Shown in pieces: positions 22,810 to 33,537 of a DNA stretch of 64,000 bases (positions within the stretch are counted from its first letter, which is position 1; each line of letters starts with the position of its first letter). The notes under the pieces are model-generated. The model saw only the letters and a list, made by a program, of their open reading frames with translations. It searched no databases and had not been told where the DNA came from. The position numbers and the translations under genes are program-made. Source of the DNA: Plantago major (lineage: Eukaryota; Streptophyta; Magnoliopsida; Lamiales; Plantaginaceae); NCBI GenBank assembly GCA_026545765.1, contig CM048839.1:84745914-84809913 (forward strand), written 5' to 3'.

Positions 22810-24162
22810 TTCTCTGGATAATCCGCTAAGAAGTCGGCGAGGACTTGAGCCTTTTTGGTGACGAACTGGTAGCAAATGTCGTATTCGCTTAGCTCGATCG
22901 CTCACTTAGAGAGTCGTCCTGATTGGTCGGGCTTTCCTAGGACCTGTTTCAAAGGTTCCGCAGTTAGTACCACTATTTTGTGAGACTTAAAATATGGTTT
23001 CAACCATTGAGCGGTGTAAACCAGAGCATACGCAAATTTCTCAATCTTCACATATCTTGTCTCCACCCCGGCAAGGGCTTTACTAAGATAGTAGATTGGT
23101 AAATGATCATTAGCTTGAATCCGCACTAGTACGGAACTCATTGCCTCTTCCGTGATTGCTAGGTAGAGGTAGAGTGGTTCTCCTTCCAAGGGTTTGGAAG
23201 CGGCGGAGGGAATGGAGGTACTTTTTCAAATTTTCAAAGCCTCGGAACATTCGCGGTCCACTCAAAGCTCTCTCCTTCCGGAGGATTTTGAAGAACGGAA
23301 GGTTCTTTTCCATGATTGAGAAATGAAACGACTTAAGGACATTAGACGCCTGATAAGTCATTGTACCTCGTTGAGGTTCTTCGGATGGGGCAAATCTAGG
23401 ATTGCCTTGATCTTCTCAGGGTTTGCACTTATCCCTCTTTCCGTGACCATGTATCCCAGAAACTTTCCTCCTTTCACCCCGAACGTACACTTTTCGGGGT
23501 TCAACTTCATTCCATACTTCCGAAGAATGGAAAAGCAATTGTTGAGATGCTCAACATGTTCGTCTTCAGTCTTACTCTTAACAAGCATATCATCTACGTA
23601 GACTTCCATAGTCTTGCCCAGCTCCTCTTTGAACATTTTATTCACCAACAGCTGGTATGTAGCTCCCGCGTTTTTCAACCCGAATGGCATCACCTTGAAA
23701 CAGTATACTCCTCCTGCCGCGAAGAAGGCTGTTTTCTTGATGTCGTCCTTGGCCATCCGGATTTGATAGAAGCCCTGATATGCGTCCATGAAGCTTAGGA
23801 GCGCACATCCCGCGGTAGAATCTACCAACTGGTCTATGCGAGGTAGGGGATAAGGATCCTTTGGGCAAAACTTGTGGAGCCTTGTGAAGTCATTGCACAT
23901 CCTCCACTTTCCTGGGGCCTTCTCGACGAGTACCACATTACTGCACCAGTCAGTATCTAACTTCTTCAATGTGCCCGGCTTTCAAGAGCCGGTCAACTTC
24001 CGCAGATATAATTGCGTCCTTGACCGGGCCAAAGTCTTTCCTCTTCTGTCGGATATATTTGATCGAGGGATCCATGTTCAGACGGTGAACAGTGATTCTC
24101 GGATCTATTCCCTTCAAATCATCAGTACTCCAGGCAAATACATCCATGTTGTCTCGAGACAA
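22810..24162 (-). pseudogene. Tat reverse transcriptase and first RNase H
   Basis: The RT starts with DDLKGIDPRITVHRL and has a frameshift near 23965. Its core is otherwise open (23358-23969): CNDFTRLHKFCPKDPYP, FMDAYQGFYQI, FGLKNAGATYQ and the catalytic YVDDM. An in-frame TGA ends it near 23360. The ordinary gypsy RNase H follows after another shift (23189-22902, LYLYLAITEEAMSSVL, LPIYYLSKAL), with a TGA near 22902 in place of the usual Trp. These enzymes would copy the RNA into DNA. Confidence 0.9.
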
Positions 24163-24170
24163 GCAATAAG

Positions 24171-25195
24171 TTTCATCTCCACTTCTGTGCTCATCTCTGT
24201 TCCGATTCTAGTCTTCTTATCCGGGCTTCCAACAACAATCTCAATTTCCTTGAGAGTTTCGTGAGGCTCGATCCGTGCAGCTCTAGGGAACTTCTCCTAT
24301 TTGCAGATTCTCCTATTTGGGCGGGAGAACAACTCTCGGATCGGAGGTCACCGTAACTGCCAAAACGGGGGCACATGCCCTTCTCGTGGACATAATGTAA
24401 CACTCCCAAGCTTCTCGGATGTTTCCTACCTCTTCTCCTACTCCGAAGGGAGTTGGAAATTTCATTCTGTTGTGTAAGGTGGATGAAATAGCCCGGAATT
24501 GGTTGAGTCCTGGGCGCCCAAAGATGGCGTTTAGTCGAAGGTCCGATCAACCACGACAAATCGGACCGACTGGGTTGCCCTGGCCGGGAAGGTTCCGAGT
24601 GAAACGTGCAACGTAACACTTCCCAGTGGTCGAACAGTTCCTCCTCCAAACCCTAGTATAGAGGTTTGAACTACGTCAGAAGCGATTCTTCCCAACTCCA
24701 TCGATCTAGTGTCCTCTTAGAGATGATATTCAAGAACTCCGGTATCCACCGAATTTTGTTCACTCGATAAGTCGCGATGGTCAATGAAACTACAAGAGGA
24801 ACGTCGTCAATCTCCTCACCTCCTGCCATAGGAGGGGGAATTTCGCTATCGTCAAAAGATATTGCATTTGTTCCTCGAATCGCGGGGGCACCGTACGCCC
24901 TATCATTGTTCCGAAGGTTTTGGGCGGTCCGCTCTCTTGCATTCCTGCTATCACCTCCAGAGGGTCCGCCTGCGATAGTGTTGATCACTCCGCTATACGG
25001 AGGGTTCTCCATTTCCGTCTCATCGCCGTACCTGTATGGATGTACTTTCATGCGTGGCGGATAGCCTACTGGCGGAGGTGGCAAAGATAGTGGGCGAGGT
25101 GGTGGATCTGCAGCGTTATCCTCCCTCCTCCGCTCCGTTCTATCGTGCCTGGAAGGCTCGTCCGCATATATGTGCTCCTTCAACTTGCCTTCTCT
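24171..25195 (-). pseudogene. Tat protease region, degraded
   Basis: The segment 24671-25198 holds GVINTIAGG, a conserved spacer motif upstream of the aspartic protease in Tat elements, and IDDVPLVVSLTIATYRV, the first protease strand. A frameshift then separates this from VDTG, the active-site box, in the next frame near 24740. Protease remains continue to about 24171 in mixed frames. The enzyme would cut the gag-pol precursor; this copy cannot be made in one frame. Confidence 0.7.
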
Positions 25196-26896
25196 CACCA
25201 GGTGTTCGACCTGCTTTTAATCGATAAATGGGTCTCATGGCCTTTGCTCTTGTGAAATTTGCAGTATCCCTTCGCATTTCTGTTTCTCCGATTATGAGAT
25301 GGCTTTGGCCATTGGATGTCCAACTTTTTCTCCACAATAGTGGCCAAGATGTCGGATCTCGGCTTATTGAGGCGCGTGTAGTCCGCGAATCTCCTGGGCG
25401 GACTCCTCTCCCTGTAAATGCCTTTGTCTCTGTGATCTTTCTTCGGGTCAAACTTCCCCTGGCATTGCTCTTGTCTCTGCGGTTCCTTTCCCTTCTTCGA
25501 TCCCGCTCGGACTAGTACGTTCCTTCGGTATTCTTCTCCGTACATCACCTCCTCACAGATGTCATCCAAGTGCTTTTCGCTCCTCACTTCTTGACTGGAG
25601 AGCTTCCTCCGCAGTTGTAAGTATATTAGCGTCTGGTGATGCACCCATTCTTTAATACTATGGGGCTCAACTTGGAGTACTTCCGTATTGAAGCGATCTA
25701 GGAAAGTTCGAAGATCTTCCTGTTCCCTTTGGATGACTTCGGCTAGGTGCTCTACAGTACGTTTTCTTCTTTTTGATTTTCCGAACCGTGCTAAGAACTT
25801 AGAAGATAGATCTGCATACGACCTTATTGACTTGTTCGGCAAAGCGGTGTACCAATCCATAGCCGTGCCGAAGAGGGTGGACGAGAACGTAAGGGCTTTA
25901 GTATTGTCACTCAGCCCTTTGGAATCCATCTTGCTGTTGTACCTTGTCAGGTGACCCACAGGACAAGTATCCCCGTAGTAGTATTCCAAGTTCGGAATCG
26001 CTTGGTCCGAGTTCCTATTTCTTTCCTTTTCCCTCATGATATTGTCACACAGAGGGTTTGGGGCACTTGTAGTGATCTGCTCGTGGTCTTTTACCAGGCG
26101 TCCGAGGTTCAGGATTTGGGTTTCTAAAGCTTTTTGTTGGGCGTAGATTTCATCCGCTGTCATGACCTCTCCGTGGATGGATGCGACATCTGCGGGAGTT
26201 AAATCTGGGGACAACTGGAATGGTTTCTGCTACATGATCTCTGTCCCTCATGGGAGCTTGTCGCGGACCTCCTGGCTGCCTGTTACCTCCTTCTTGGTAC
26301 TCTCTCCTCCCATGCGGGCTTCCCTCACCCCGAGCTTGCGAAGCAGAGGCCCGTCGGTCTAGAAGGTTTCGCAAATCCTCATGGGGCAGCTGATCTCCCA
26401 ACCTCTGTTGGATCGGATGTTGTCTGTTTCTTGACAAGGCGGGCTCCGCTTGAACCGGAGTAACCACTGGCGGAGTGGCTTGCTGAGGGTGAGCATTGTT
26501 AGACCCTAGGCATCCTTGGATAATCGTGAGCAACCTATCAAACTGAGTTTCACTTAGTCCGAGGTCGCTTGTGCGGACAACGCGACCATCGGGCATCGTA
26601 AACTGTTGACCTGTGGTAGGGCCTTGAGCTTCTGCCGGAGAAGCTCGTGCTACCCCTTCTCCATGGTCCGTAGGCACGATATTCACAGGGACGCCTTGGC
26701 CTCCTCTAAGCGGGGCGTCTCTTCCCTCATCCGAGGATGGGCTGGCAGTCCGCCCGTCGCTCGGATATCTCCTTCTAGCGTTCCTTCTAGCAACAGCGGC
26801 CCCTCGTCCCCGGGTGGACGGACGTCCTCGTGGGCGTGGTGGTGGCGTTCCCAAGCCTGCAGCGCTAGTCCGAGTTGTTCGTCTCGTTCTAGCCAT
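25196..26896 (-). pseudogene. Tat gag (capsid-like) region, frameshifted
   Basis: The minus-strand ATG (MARTRRTTRT) is at 26896, about 55 bp from the 5' LTR. The first segment (to about 26220) is a basic, proline-rich N terminus. After a frameshift the Retrotrans_gag domain follows (DWYTALPNKSI, DLSSKFLARF, LRTFLDRFN). Near 25240 is the Tat-type knuckle CKFHKSKGHET, whose final cysteine is lost to another frameshift at about 25210. Gag would form the cytoplasmic virus-like particle. Confidence 0.85.
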
Positions 26897-26933
26897 CAGC
26901 ACAACACAAACACAGATCTTTTTGTAAAGGTTC

Positions 26934-26948
26934 CCACAGACGGCACCA
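26934..26948 (-). promoter_or_regulatory. Primer binding site of the Tat element
   Basis: The minus strand reads TGGTGCCGTCTGTGG, 3 nt inside the 5' LTR. TGGYRCCGTCTGTGG-like sites are common in Tat-type elements and differ from the initiator-Met site of element A. The exact tRNA was not identified. The copia element at 53480-61995 has a nearly identical site. Confidence 0.75.
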
Positions 26949-26951
26949 AAA

Positions 26952-27813
26952 TGTTGAGGGATAAAACCTCAAACACCAACACTACTACTACAAATAACCT
27001 AATCTAAGGTCCACTTCCAACTTGAAGTCCGAGAGAAGGCTTGTCCGAGCAAGAGTACCTGAGAGGACTAAGTTGGGGGTGGGGGTTAGAATGGATTACC
27101 CGGATTGCCTAAGTCAATCCGGAAGGAGGCTTTACTCAAAGGAGAGATGAAAGCTCTCAATGCAATAGTAGCGGGAAAGGTTAAGATATCAAGAGATACT
27201 TGTTACTATGGAATTATCACTTACCTTAAGGTCTTGGACCTTGTGCTATATTTATAGTTATCATATACTTATGAAGTAGCTCATAAGATGATGCCAAGTG
27301 TATGCCTCAGATTTGGACACCAATGCTACCTTTGGCCCATGGCCCATTAGTGAATAGTAATCCAATACTAATTAATGGGCCGGGAGGGTAGTTTGGTCCT
27401 TTCCCCTTGAGAGTACTGTTCCGCACGTTGGGTCCATGTTAGTCCCTCGGACAGACCTGTCTGCTTGGTTGATCTGCCCTTGGGTGACTCTGGATGTCCG
27501 AGCCTAGAGTCTCACGGAAGTATCTCAGTGGTTCTGTCATATACGTTTTGGGCTTATCGTGATGGTGGCGTCCGAGATTTCCTCGTCCGGTCCGTTTGGC
27601 ATCTCTGTACTCGCGTGACCAGGTTTGTAAGTCCTTCTCCCAGCTAGCTCGGACTAGCTGTAAGGTTGTAGTGATCTTTAGCGTACTGGTCGATTCACTT
27701 TGGGCAGACCTTGTGAGGTCGGACCAGTACTGAATTGGCTAATTAAGCCGTGATGCGCTTTAGGACACGCTCTATGGCGCCCTTAACGGATTGGACACAT
27801 GTCCGTAACAACA
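26952..27813 (-). repeat. 5' LTR of the Tat element (862 bp)
   Basis: This copy lies upstream of gag on the minus strand and is followed there by the primer binding site. The probable promoter TATA box (CTATAAATATA on the minus strand) is at 27247-27257. It is the same length as the other LTR. Confidence 0.95.
27247..27257 (-). promoter_or_regulatory. TATA box in the Tat 5' LTR
   Basis: The minus strand reads CTATAAATATA about 300 bp before the inner LTR end, a plausible position for the U3/R promoter. Transcription start was not determined. Confidence 0.55.
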
Positions 27814-27818
27814 GTGAA
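27814..27818. repeat. Right 5-bp target duplication of the Tat element
   Basis: GTGAA, identical to 13723-13727; the LINE-1 ORF2 sequence resumes right after it. Confidence 0.88.
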
Positions 27819-30332
27819 AATTGAAATTACTTCAGAGGCACCTCAAGCCTCTTACGAGACAGCTCCTTGGCACGACTCAGAATCTCGAGTCTGCACGAGT
27901 TGCTCTCTCCCGAGTACAGCAAGAACTTATTCAAGATCGGTTTAATGTGGGTCTCATCCAACAGGTTAAGCAGCTATCTGAGGAGGTCATCAAATGGAAT
28001 GAAATGGACGAGATGATTGCGGCACAAAAAGCCAAAGTCCACTGGCGTCGTACTGGAGATGGAAACAACACGTTCTTTCATGCCACTGTTCGTGAAAAGA
28101 ACCATAAGGTGGGAATAACGAAGCTCATTACCTCGGATGGCCGGGTTCTGACCTCACCGCATGACCTGGAAGGGGAGATCCTTCGCTTTTATGGCGATCT
28201 CGTTGGCACGTCTGCCCAGCAACTGCCGAATGTTCGTATTGATGCACTAAGATCCGGTAAGCAGCTTAATCGAGTGGAACGGCTGGACCTGATTTCGCCC
28301 ATCACTGAGAAAGAAATATGGGAAGCTTTAAATGACATCGGGGATAATAAAGCCCCTAGGATTGATGGTTACAATGCTAAATTTTTCAAATCTGCATGGG
28401 GGATAATCAAGGGGGATGTCATTCGATCTGTTCTAGATTTCTTCTATTCAAATCAGCTATATGCGGCTGCCAACTGTACGTTGGTCACTCTCATCCCGAA
28501 AACTGCTAGCGCTTGTACTATGAAGGAGATGAGACCGATTTCGTGTTGCTCTACTGTCTACAAGATCATCTCTAAAATTCTCACGAAAAGATTGAGCCGT
28601 GTCATTAATTCGGTTGTTGATGAAAGCCAATTTGCGTTCTTGCCAGGAAAGGTAATCCATGATAACATCTTCCTGGCTAGTGAGCTTGTTCGAGGTTACG
28701 ACCGGAAGGCTATCTCTCCCCGTTGTATGATACAGATGGATCTGCAGAAGGCGTTTGATACTGTTGAATGGAGGGCGTTGCAATCGGTTCTGGAAGAGAT
28801 GGGATTCCCGGCACAGTTTGTGACTTGGATTATGAGATGTGTAACGTCGGTCTCCTATCGTTATGCAATTAATGGCTCCCCCTCGAAGCTTTTAAAAGCT
28901 AAGCGAGGACTCCGACAAGGTGACCTTATTTCCCCACTACTGTCTGTTATTATGATGGAATACCTTCACCGAGTACTTAGCCTTCTTAAGAGGGATCCGG
29001 ATTTCAATTTCCATCCCCGTTCCGAAGAATTGGGTATAACTAATCTGTGCTTCGCTAATGACCTTCTCCTCTATGCCCGAGGTGATCTTCGATCAGTAGA
29101 GCTGCTACTTGACCATTGCTGATTTTTTCAGCTTCCACGGGTTTATCTGCGAACCCTGGAAAGTGTCAGATTTTCCTGGGAGGCATTGCTCGATCTGATA
29201 GGGACGCAATTGTGCATATGACGGGTTTTAAGCTAGGCAAGTTACCTATAAAGTACCTCGGTGTACCCCTATCCACTCGAAAACTTACCATTCGAGATTA
29301 CCAGCCACTGATTTACCGAATCACATCTCGCATTCGGCACTGGACATCTAAGCTGCTTAGCTATGCCGGTAAATTTCAGCTTATTCGTAGTGTGCTTCAT
29401 GCCATGACCATCGGATCTGAGTTTTCCGCTCCTTCAATTTGTCCTCAAGCGCATTGAATCTATATCGCTCTTTTCTGTGAAGTAACACTGATGCTATTAC
29501 CAGAAAAGCACCTGTTGCATGGGACAGAGTTTGCGATGAGAAGAATCACGGGGGCCTCAATCTGATTTCCCTTGCTGATTGGAATAAGTGCACCATTGCT
29601 AAATTACTCTGGAACCTGTGCATCAAAGCGGACAAGTTGTGGGTGAAATGGATACATTGTTATTACATAAATGACCGCAATGTCATGGATGTCATGATAA
29701 ATGCGAATTGCTCCTGGATTATGAAAGCTGTAATGAAGGTACGTTCACTTGTGCAATCCTCTCATATATGGCCGATGACGCTGATGGCTCCTAAGTTCCC
29801 TACCAGGCTATTATACAAGGAGATTTGAGGTACCAAACATGATGTCAAATGGAAGAAGTTTTGGTTCGGAAACAAGGCAAGGCCTCGGGCTATGTTCTGT
29901 ACCTGGATGGCTCTCCATGAGCGCTTGGCAACCCAAGACAGGATCCGCAGATGGGACCCTGGCATTGACCCATCCTGCATGTTCTGTCCGCAAGCAGAAA
30001 CCCAACAACACTTATTTTTCGAATGTCCCTATACGAATCGTATTTGGGGCCGGGTGATGAAATGGCTGCATATCAACCGTAGACCCCACGGCTGGAGCAT
30101 GGAATTGGACGTGATGTGCAGGCGCTTCGGGGGCAAACATTGGAAAGCAAAGCTCTTGAAAAGCGCCTTTGCGGAAACAATTTATGCCGTTTGGATGGAA
30201 AGAAATGCGGTCTACTTCCAGAAGCAACCCGCAAATCAACACCTTGAGGAGAAAATTATAGATACTTTAATTACTAGAGCTTGGACTGATCCCCGATTGC
30301 GGGCACATTGTGCACGTTTAATGTTAGCTTGA
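27819..30332 (+). pseudogene. LINE-1 ORF2, 3' part: reverse transcriptase and zf-RVT
   Basis: This is the continuation of ORF2 after the gypsy insert. The RT domain (about 28150-29120) shows the expected blocks: FLPGKVIHDNIF, DLQKAFDTV, KRGLRQGD and the catalytic box. The catalytic box reads FAND (29051-29062) where the family has FADD, so the first metal-binding Asp is Asn. The block normally KAPGIDG reads KAPRIDG. A frameshift lies near 29116, and 29460-29890 is degenerate. The zf-RVT region (29892-30332, C-F-C...H-L-F-F-E-C-P) ends the protein; there is no RNase H. Confidence 0.87.
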
Positions 30333-30453
30333 TAGATTAGCATTTTACCTTGTCTCAACTAGTCATTTAGAGTATTCTGGATACTTTGCCTGGATCCTTG
30401 GATCGGCGTGTACTTAACCGATTGGAAGGAAATAAAAGTTTAATGTTCGTTCC

Positions 30454-30466
30454 AAACACACATTTC
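30454..30466 (+). repeat. Right target-site duplication of LINE-1
   Basis: AAACACACATTTC, identical to 11375-11387, directly after the LINE-1 3' terminus. Confidence 0.88.
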
Positions 30467-30945
30467 GGATCCAAGTCTCAACTTCTGCAGAAACAGGAAG
30501 AATCAAATGCAGTTTGCAAAAATCATCGAAAACTGGATTATTTTCTTACTCATCTTTCTCCTAAACCCTAAACCCAATGCCAAATGTTTCATCGACATGA
30601 ATACCCTGAAGTTAGCGTTGTAGACTTCTTTGTACAGATAAACAGAATTGGAAAATTTTGAATGGTATATAATCAACTGTATTGTTTTGACAGGGCAAAA
30701 CATTGAGAACTGGGAATTTGAAGACATTACAAAGTACTTTTCTAAGCATCAACACTAAGCTTAACTTAATCTGTTGGTGATGCTCTCTTGATTTTAGTTC
30801 AGTTTTCAGTATTTAATTTGAACTGCTGTCACAACTCACAAAACATACAGCAGGTCAGCCTAGGTGCATGAGACTAGACAATACAACAGCTCACAACTCA
30901 GTTACAAAACTATTATGTGTTCAGTTCTTGGAGTTTCCTAAGAGG
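30467..30945. other. Short intergenic stretch between LINE-1 and the ATXR6-like stop codon
   Basis: AT-rich, with no coding potential. On the minus strand it contains the 3' flank of the ATXR6-like gene. No perfect AATAAA was found. Confidence 0.5.
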
Positions 30946-33309
30946 TCAAACGAAGTGCTCTGTTGGATATTCGTTTTCATATCCATTGTAATCGTAGTAT
31001 AATCTCTCTCCCTTTTTGATGTCTCTGCATGCAATCAATAAAACTCTGCATTCTCCATTCACGTCATACCTTACGCATTTCACATTTCGTTTCTTTCTTC
31101 CGCCCCTGCAATCAGAAGACAGTTTAATCATATGAGCAAAAACAAACTTGTTTCTTGTGAGAATTATGTAAAGTGGGAGAAGCTTCACATACGGAGTGTG
31201 GTTGTTGATCCCATTGATAAAGCGAGCAATGTTACTGCACTTGTCTGGACAGATGACAAGGCTCTTGGAAGGGTCCTTTGCTGTGAGGAGAGTCATCATG
31301 CTATCTCCATCATCGTGTTCTCGGTTCTTCAGGAAGTCAACATCCCCAACATACTCGGTGATTATTGTCAAGTCTCGTATAGATCTATCTGCTTCCACTG
31401 TGAATCTGTTCACATATATCAAATCACATGAACCAACAGTTCCAGGATTGTTTGGCACGTACAGAAACGGAGAAAAAGAGAAAAGAATACGCACCCTTCT
31501 TGAGGATCAAAAACAACCACAAGTGGAGGCCATTCTCCTCTTTCCATCATGCTTTTGCACTGACTCAGCGTTTCCGAGTCATCTTTCCGCATAACCTATA
31601 TCAATATACATTTAGTGCACTGGACATTTATTTATATTGTATTATTTGATGAACATAGGCAGATTCATAGATTGAATAATACCTGCATCCCATCTCTTTC
31701 AAGAACAGCACGGTTTACTGATCGTGGGGCCATGCCTGAAACATACGTGAGCTCATTACTGAACTCAGCTCCAGTTGCAGTTAATGCTGTTGCTAGTGAT
31801 GCCATCTGTTCCAACCTCCTAACAGGATCATCACTTGGATTGAAAGGTAACAACTTCCTACTCTTTTTTGCTGATTTTGAGACGGTAGCACGCTTTCGTC
31901 TCTTTTTTGAGTCTAATGAAAGTTGAAGAGAATAAGCCATTAAGAATATAGCTGATAGCTGATCATAAAATAAGCCAGTAGAATAAAGGTGTCTCACCTG
32001 GACTCAGATTTTCAGGAGATCCTGCACTCCTTCGGATGCGGAAGAAATCAACAATTTTAGTCTGAACTAGAGGAAAACCTGCAAGTTAACCAACCCAAAT
32101 AAGTCAGCTGTTACCAAAGAGTTTAATTAATAACCAGAAGTAAATCAATACTGATAATTTATACCAAAGAGCAGCAAACAGATGAATGTAGGTAAACAAG
32201 TATAAGAGCTGCGAAATATGTTGAACCAAATAAACAAATCTTTCTATCCTCTATTGGTAACATATTCAGGCAAATGTGCCTCTCAGATCAAATATCACAC
32301 AATTTATCTTAATCATCTAGAAAAATGTTTTTCAATCATGCAACAATTAACCATAACTTCTGTGTAGCTTAAACAATTCTAGTGAACATTAAGCAGGATA
32401 AGTTCTGAAAAAAGTGCAATCATTGCAATGCAACTAGACAACTGAGTACTCAAATTAACAGGGCAACATCATAATTAATATTTTGTAAGCTGTGATTCTC
32501 CAGGAAAGAACACCCTTGAAGAATTCATAGAACTCAACCAATAAACTCCACATTTACACCCAAAACTCCAATTCGAATACCTATACATAGCAAATAGAAT
32601 CACGTGAAATACTAGTTGCCTCACTTAAAACAATCTTACTAACTCAAGCTGAAAATCTACTCCAAAGGTTATTGTAATTATCGCTTTGTAGCTCATAAGC
32701 TACCTGTTTGCTAAATATCTTATGTAAAAACAAATCTTAGCTACCAACTAGACATGATTATTTAAAAAAATAAGCTTGTGCTAAACGGAGCCTATCTCGG
32801 TAGAGCTAAGTGAAGACCTAAACTCACGGAAGTGAATATTCAGAATCAAACATAAGATGAATTGGGGAAAGAATTAAAAGATAAGACACATTGTTGGAAC
32901 AGATTGACATAGAAACACTCAACCCACAAAAATAAAATCCCCAATTACTTAAAACCCAGATTAAAGAGAAAGCGTTAACATAACATAACATAACGTAACG
33001 TAACATACGTGTGAGAGATTTATCCTGGTTGGAACAAGAAGGGCAAAACCAGCGGCCTTTTGGCACGGCGGCGAGAATTGGGCGGAGACAAAAGAGGTGG
33101 AAACCTCGGTCGCATTTATCACAGAGCAGAAGCTCCGATGGCCGATTATCCGACCCGCATTTCTCACAGCAGACGTCGCTGTAATCTTCTTCTTCTTCCT
33201 CGGATTTGGATTCGGGATCCTCTTGCGGCTTCGATCTGGATTTTTTCTTCGATTCAGATTGAGGAATATCTAATTTCGGAGCTTGGGTTCTTTTCCTGAG
33301 TGAAGGCAT
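30946..33309 (-). CDS. ATXR6: ATXR6-like histone H3 lysine-27 monomethyltransferase (PHD-PIP-SET)
   Basis: Six exons on the minus strand: 33309-33009, 32078-31998, 31912-31683, 31595-31495, 31405-31193, 31105-30946. All introns are GT-AG and phases join to an uninterrupted 361-residue protein, between the two Arabidopsis homologues in size. Residues 46-94 form a PHD finger (C48, C51, C63, C66, H71, C74, C89, C92). Exon 2 carries a PCNA-interacting box QTKIVDFF (106-113). The SET domain fills about 238-361, with RFINGINNH (299-307) and the YYDYNGYE box. The family adds H3K27me1 to replication-dependent H3.1 in the nucleus, helping silence transposons and preventing heterochromatin over-replication. 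ATXR5 is the alternative, but no plastid-targeting-like N terminus is evident, favouring ATXR6. No break was found. Confidence 0.93.
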
Positions 33310-33413
33310 TGTTTAGGAGATTGGAGATTTGGAGGATGAAAAATGAGAGAGAGATAACAGAAGAGTTAAAGAATGCTATGAAGAATCAGGAAAGACCCGG
33401 GAAGATGATTAAC

Positions 33414-33421
33414 TTTGGCGC
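33414..33421 (+). promoter_or_regulatory. E2F-type site upstream of the ATXR6-like gene
   Basis: TTTGGCGC matches the E2F consensus TTTSSCGC, about 105 bp before the ATG. It fits S-phase expression known for ATXR5/6 genes in Arabidopsis. Binding is inferred. Confidence 0.6.
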
Positions 33422-33436
33422 GCTTTTTCTCTCTTC

Positions 33437-33444
33437 GCGGCAAA
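33437..33444 (-). promoter_or_regulatory. Second E2F-type site upstream of the ATXR6-like gene
   Basis: The minus strand reads TTTGCCGC, again TTTSSCGC. It lies 15 bp from the first site; the paired arrangement strengthens both. Confidence 0.6.
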
Positions 33445-33537
33445 AGTCCGAGCGACAATGTCTGATTACTTGCCATATTAAATTGCAAGGCAGGCCTGGC
33501 CCAATCATGATTCAGGCCTAAACTATTTCTCTTACGA

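Larger units (their letters stand above)
13728..27813 (-). mobile_element. Ty3/gypsy Tat-type retrotransposon, complete, 14,086 bp
   Basis: The element lies on the minus strand. Its two 862-bp LTRs (13728-14589 and 26952-27813) are flanked by the 5-bp duplication GTGAA (13723-13727, 27814-27818). A primer site, gag, protease, RT, RNase H, a second archaeal-type RNase H, integrase, a 6-kb antisense region and a polypurine tract follow in minus-strand order. A dual RNase H plus an antisense ORF between integrase and 3' LTR are marks of the Tat lineage (for example Grande and Retand). LTRs differ at about 16 substitutions and 2 indels. gag-pol has many breaks, so it is non-autonomous now. Confidence 0.95.
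11388..30453 (+). mobile_element. LINE-1: full-length L1-type LINE, split by the Tat retrotransposon
   Basis: The element is bounded by a 13-bp duplication AAACACACATTTC at 11375-11387 and 30454-30466. Excluding the 14,086-bp gypsy insert and its 5-bp duplication, it is about 4975 bp, matching LINE-2 (5084 bp). It has ORF1 (DUF4283 plus a degenerate zinc knuckle) and ORF2 (endonuclease, reverse transcriptase, zf-RVT) but no RNase H domain. The 3' end matches the family terminus (...GTTCGTTCC) without a real poly-A. It is inactive through frameshifts, stops and a mutated catalytic motif. Confidence 0.9.

Noticed and set aside
31132..31649. Plus-strand open frames over the ATXR6-like gene
   Set aside because: They are antisense shadows of coding exons; the minus-strand spliced model explains the conservation.
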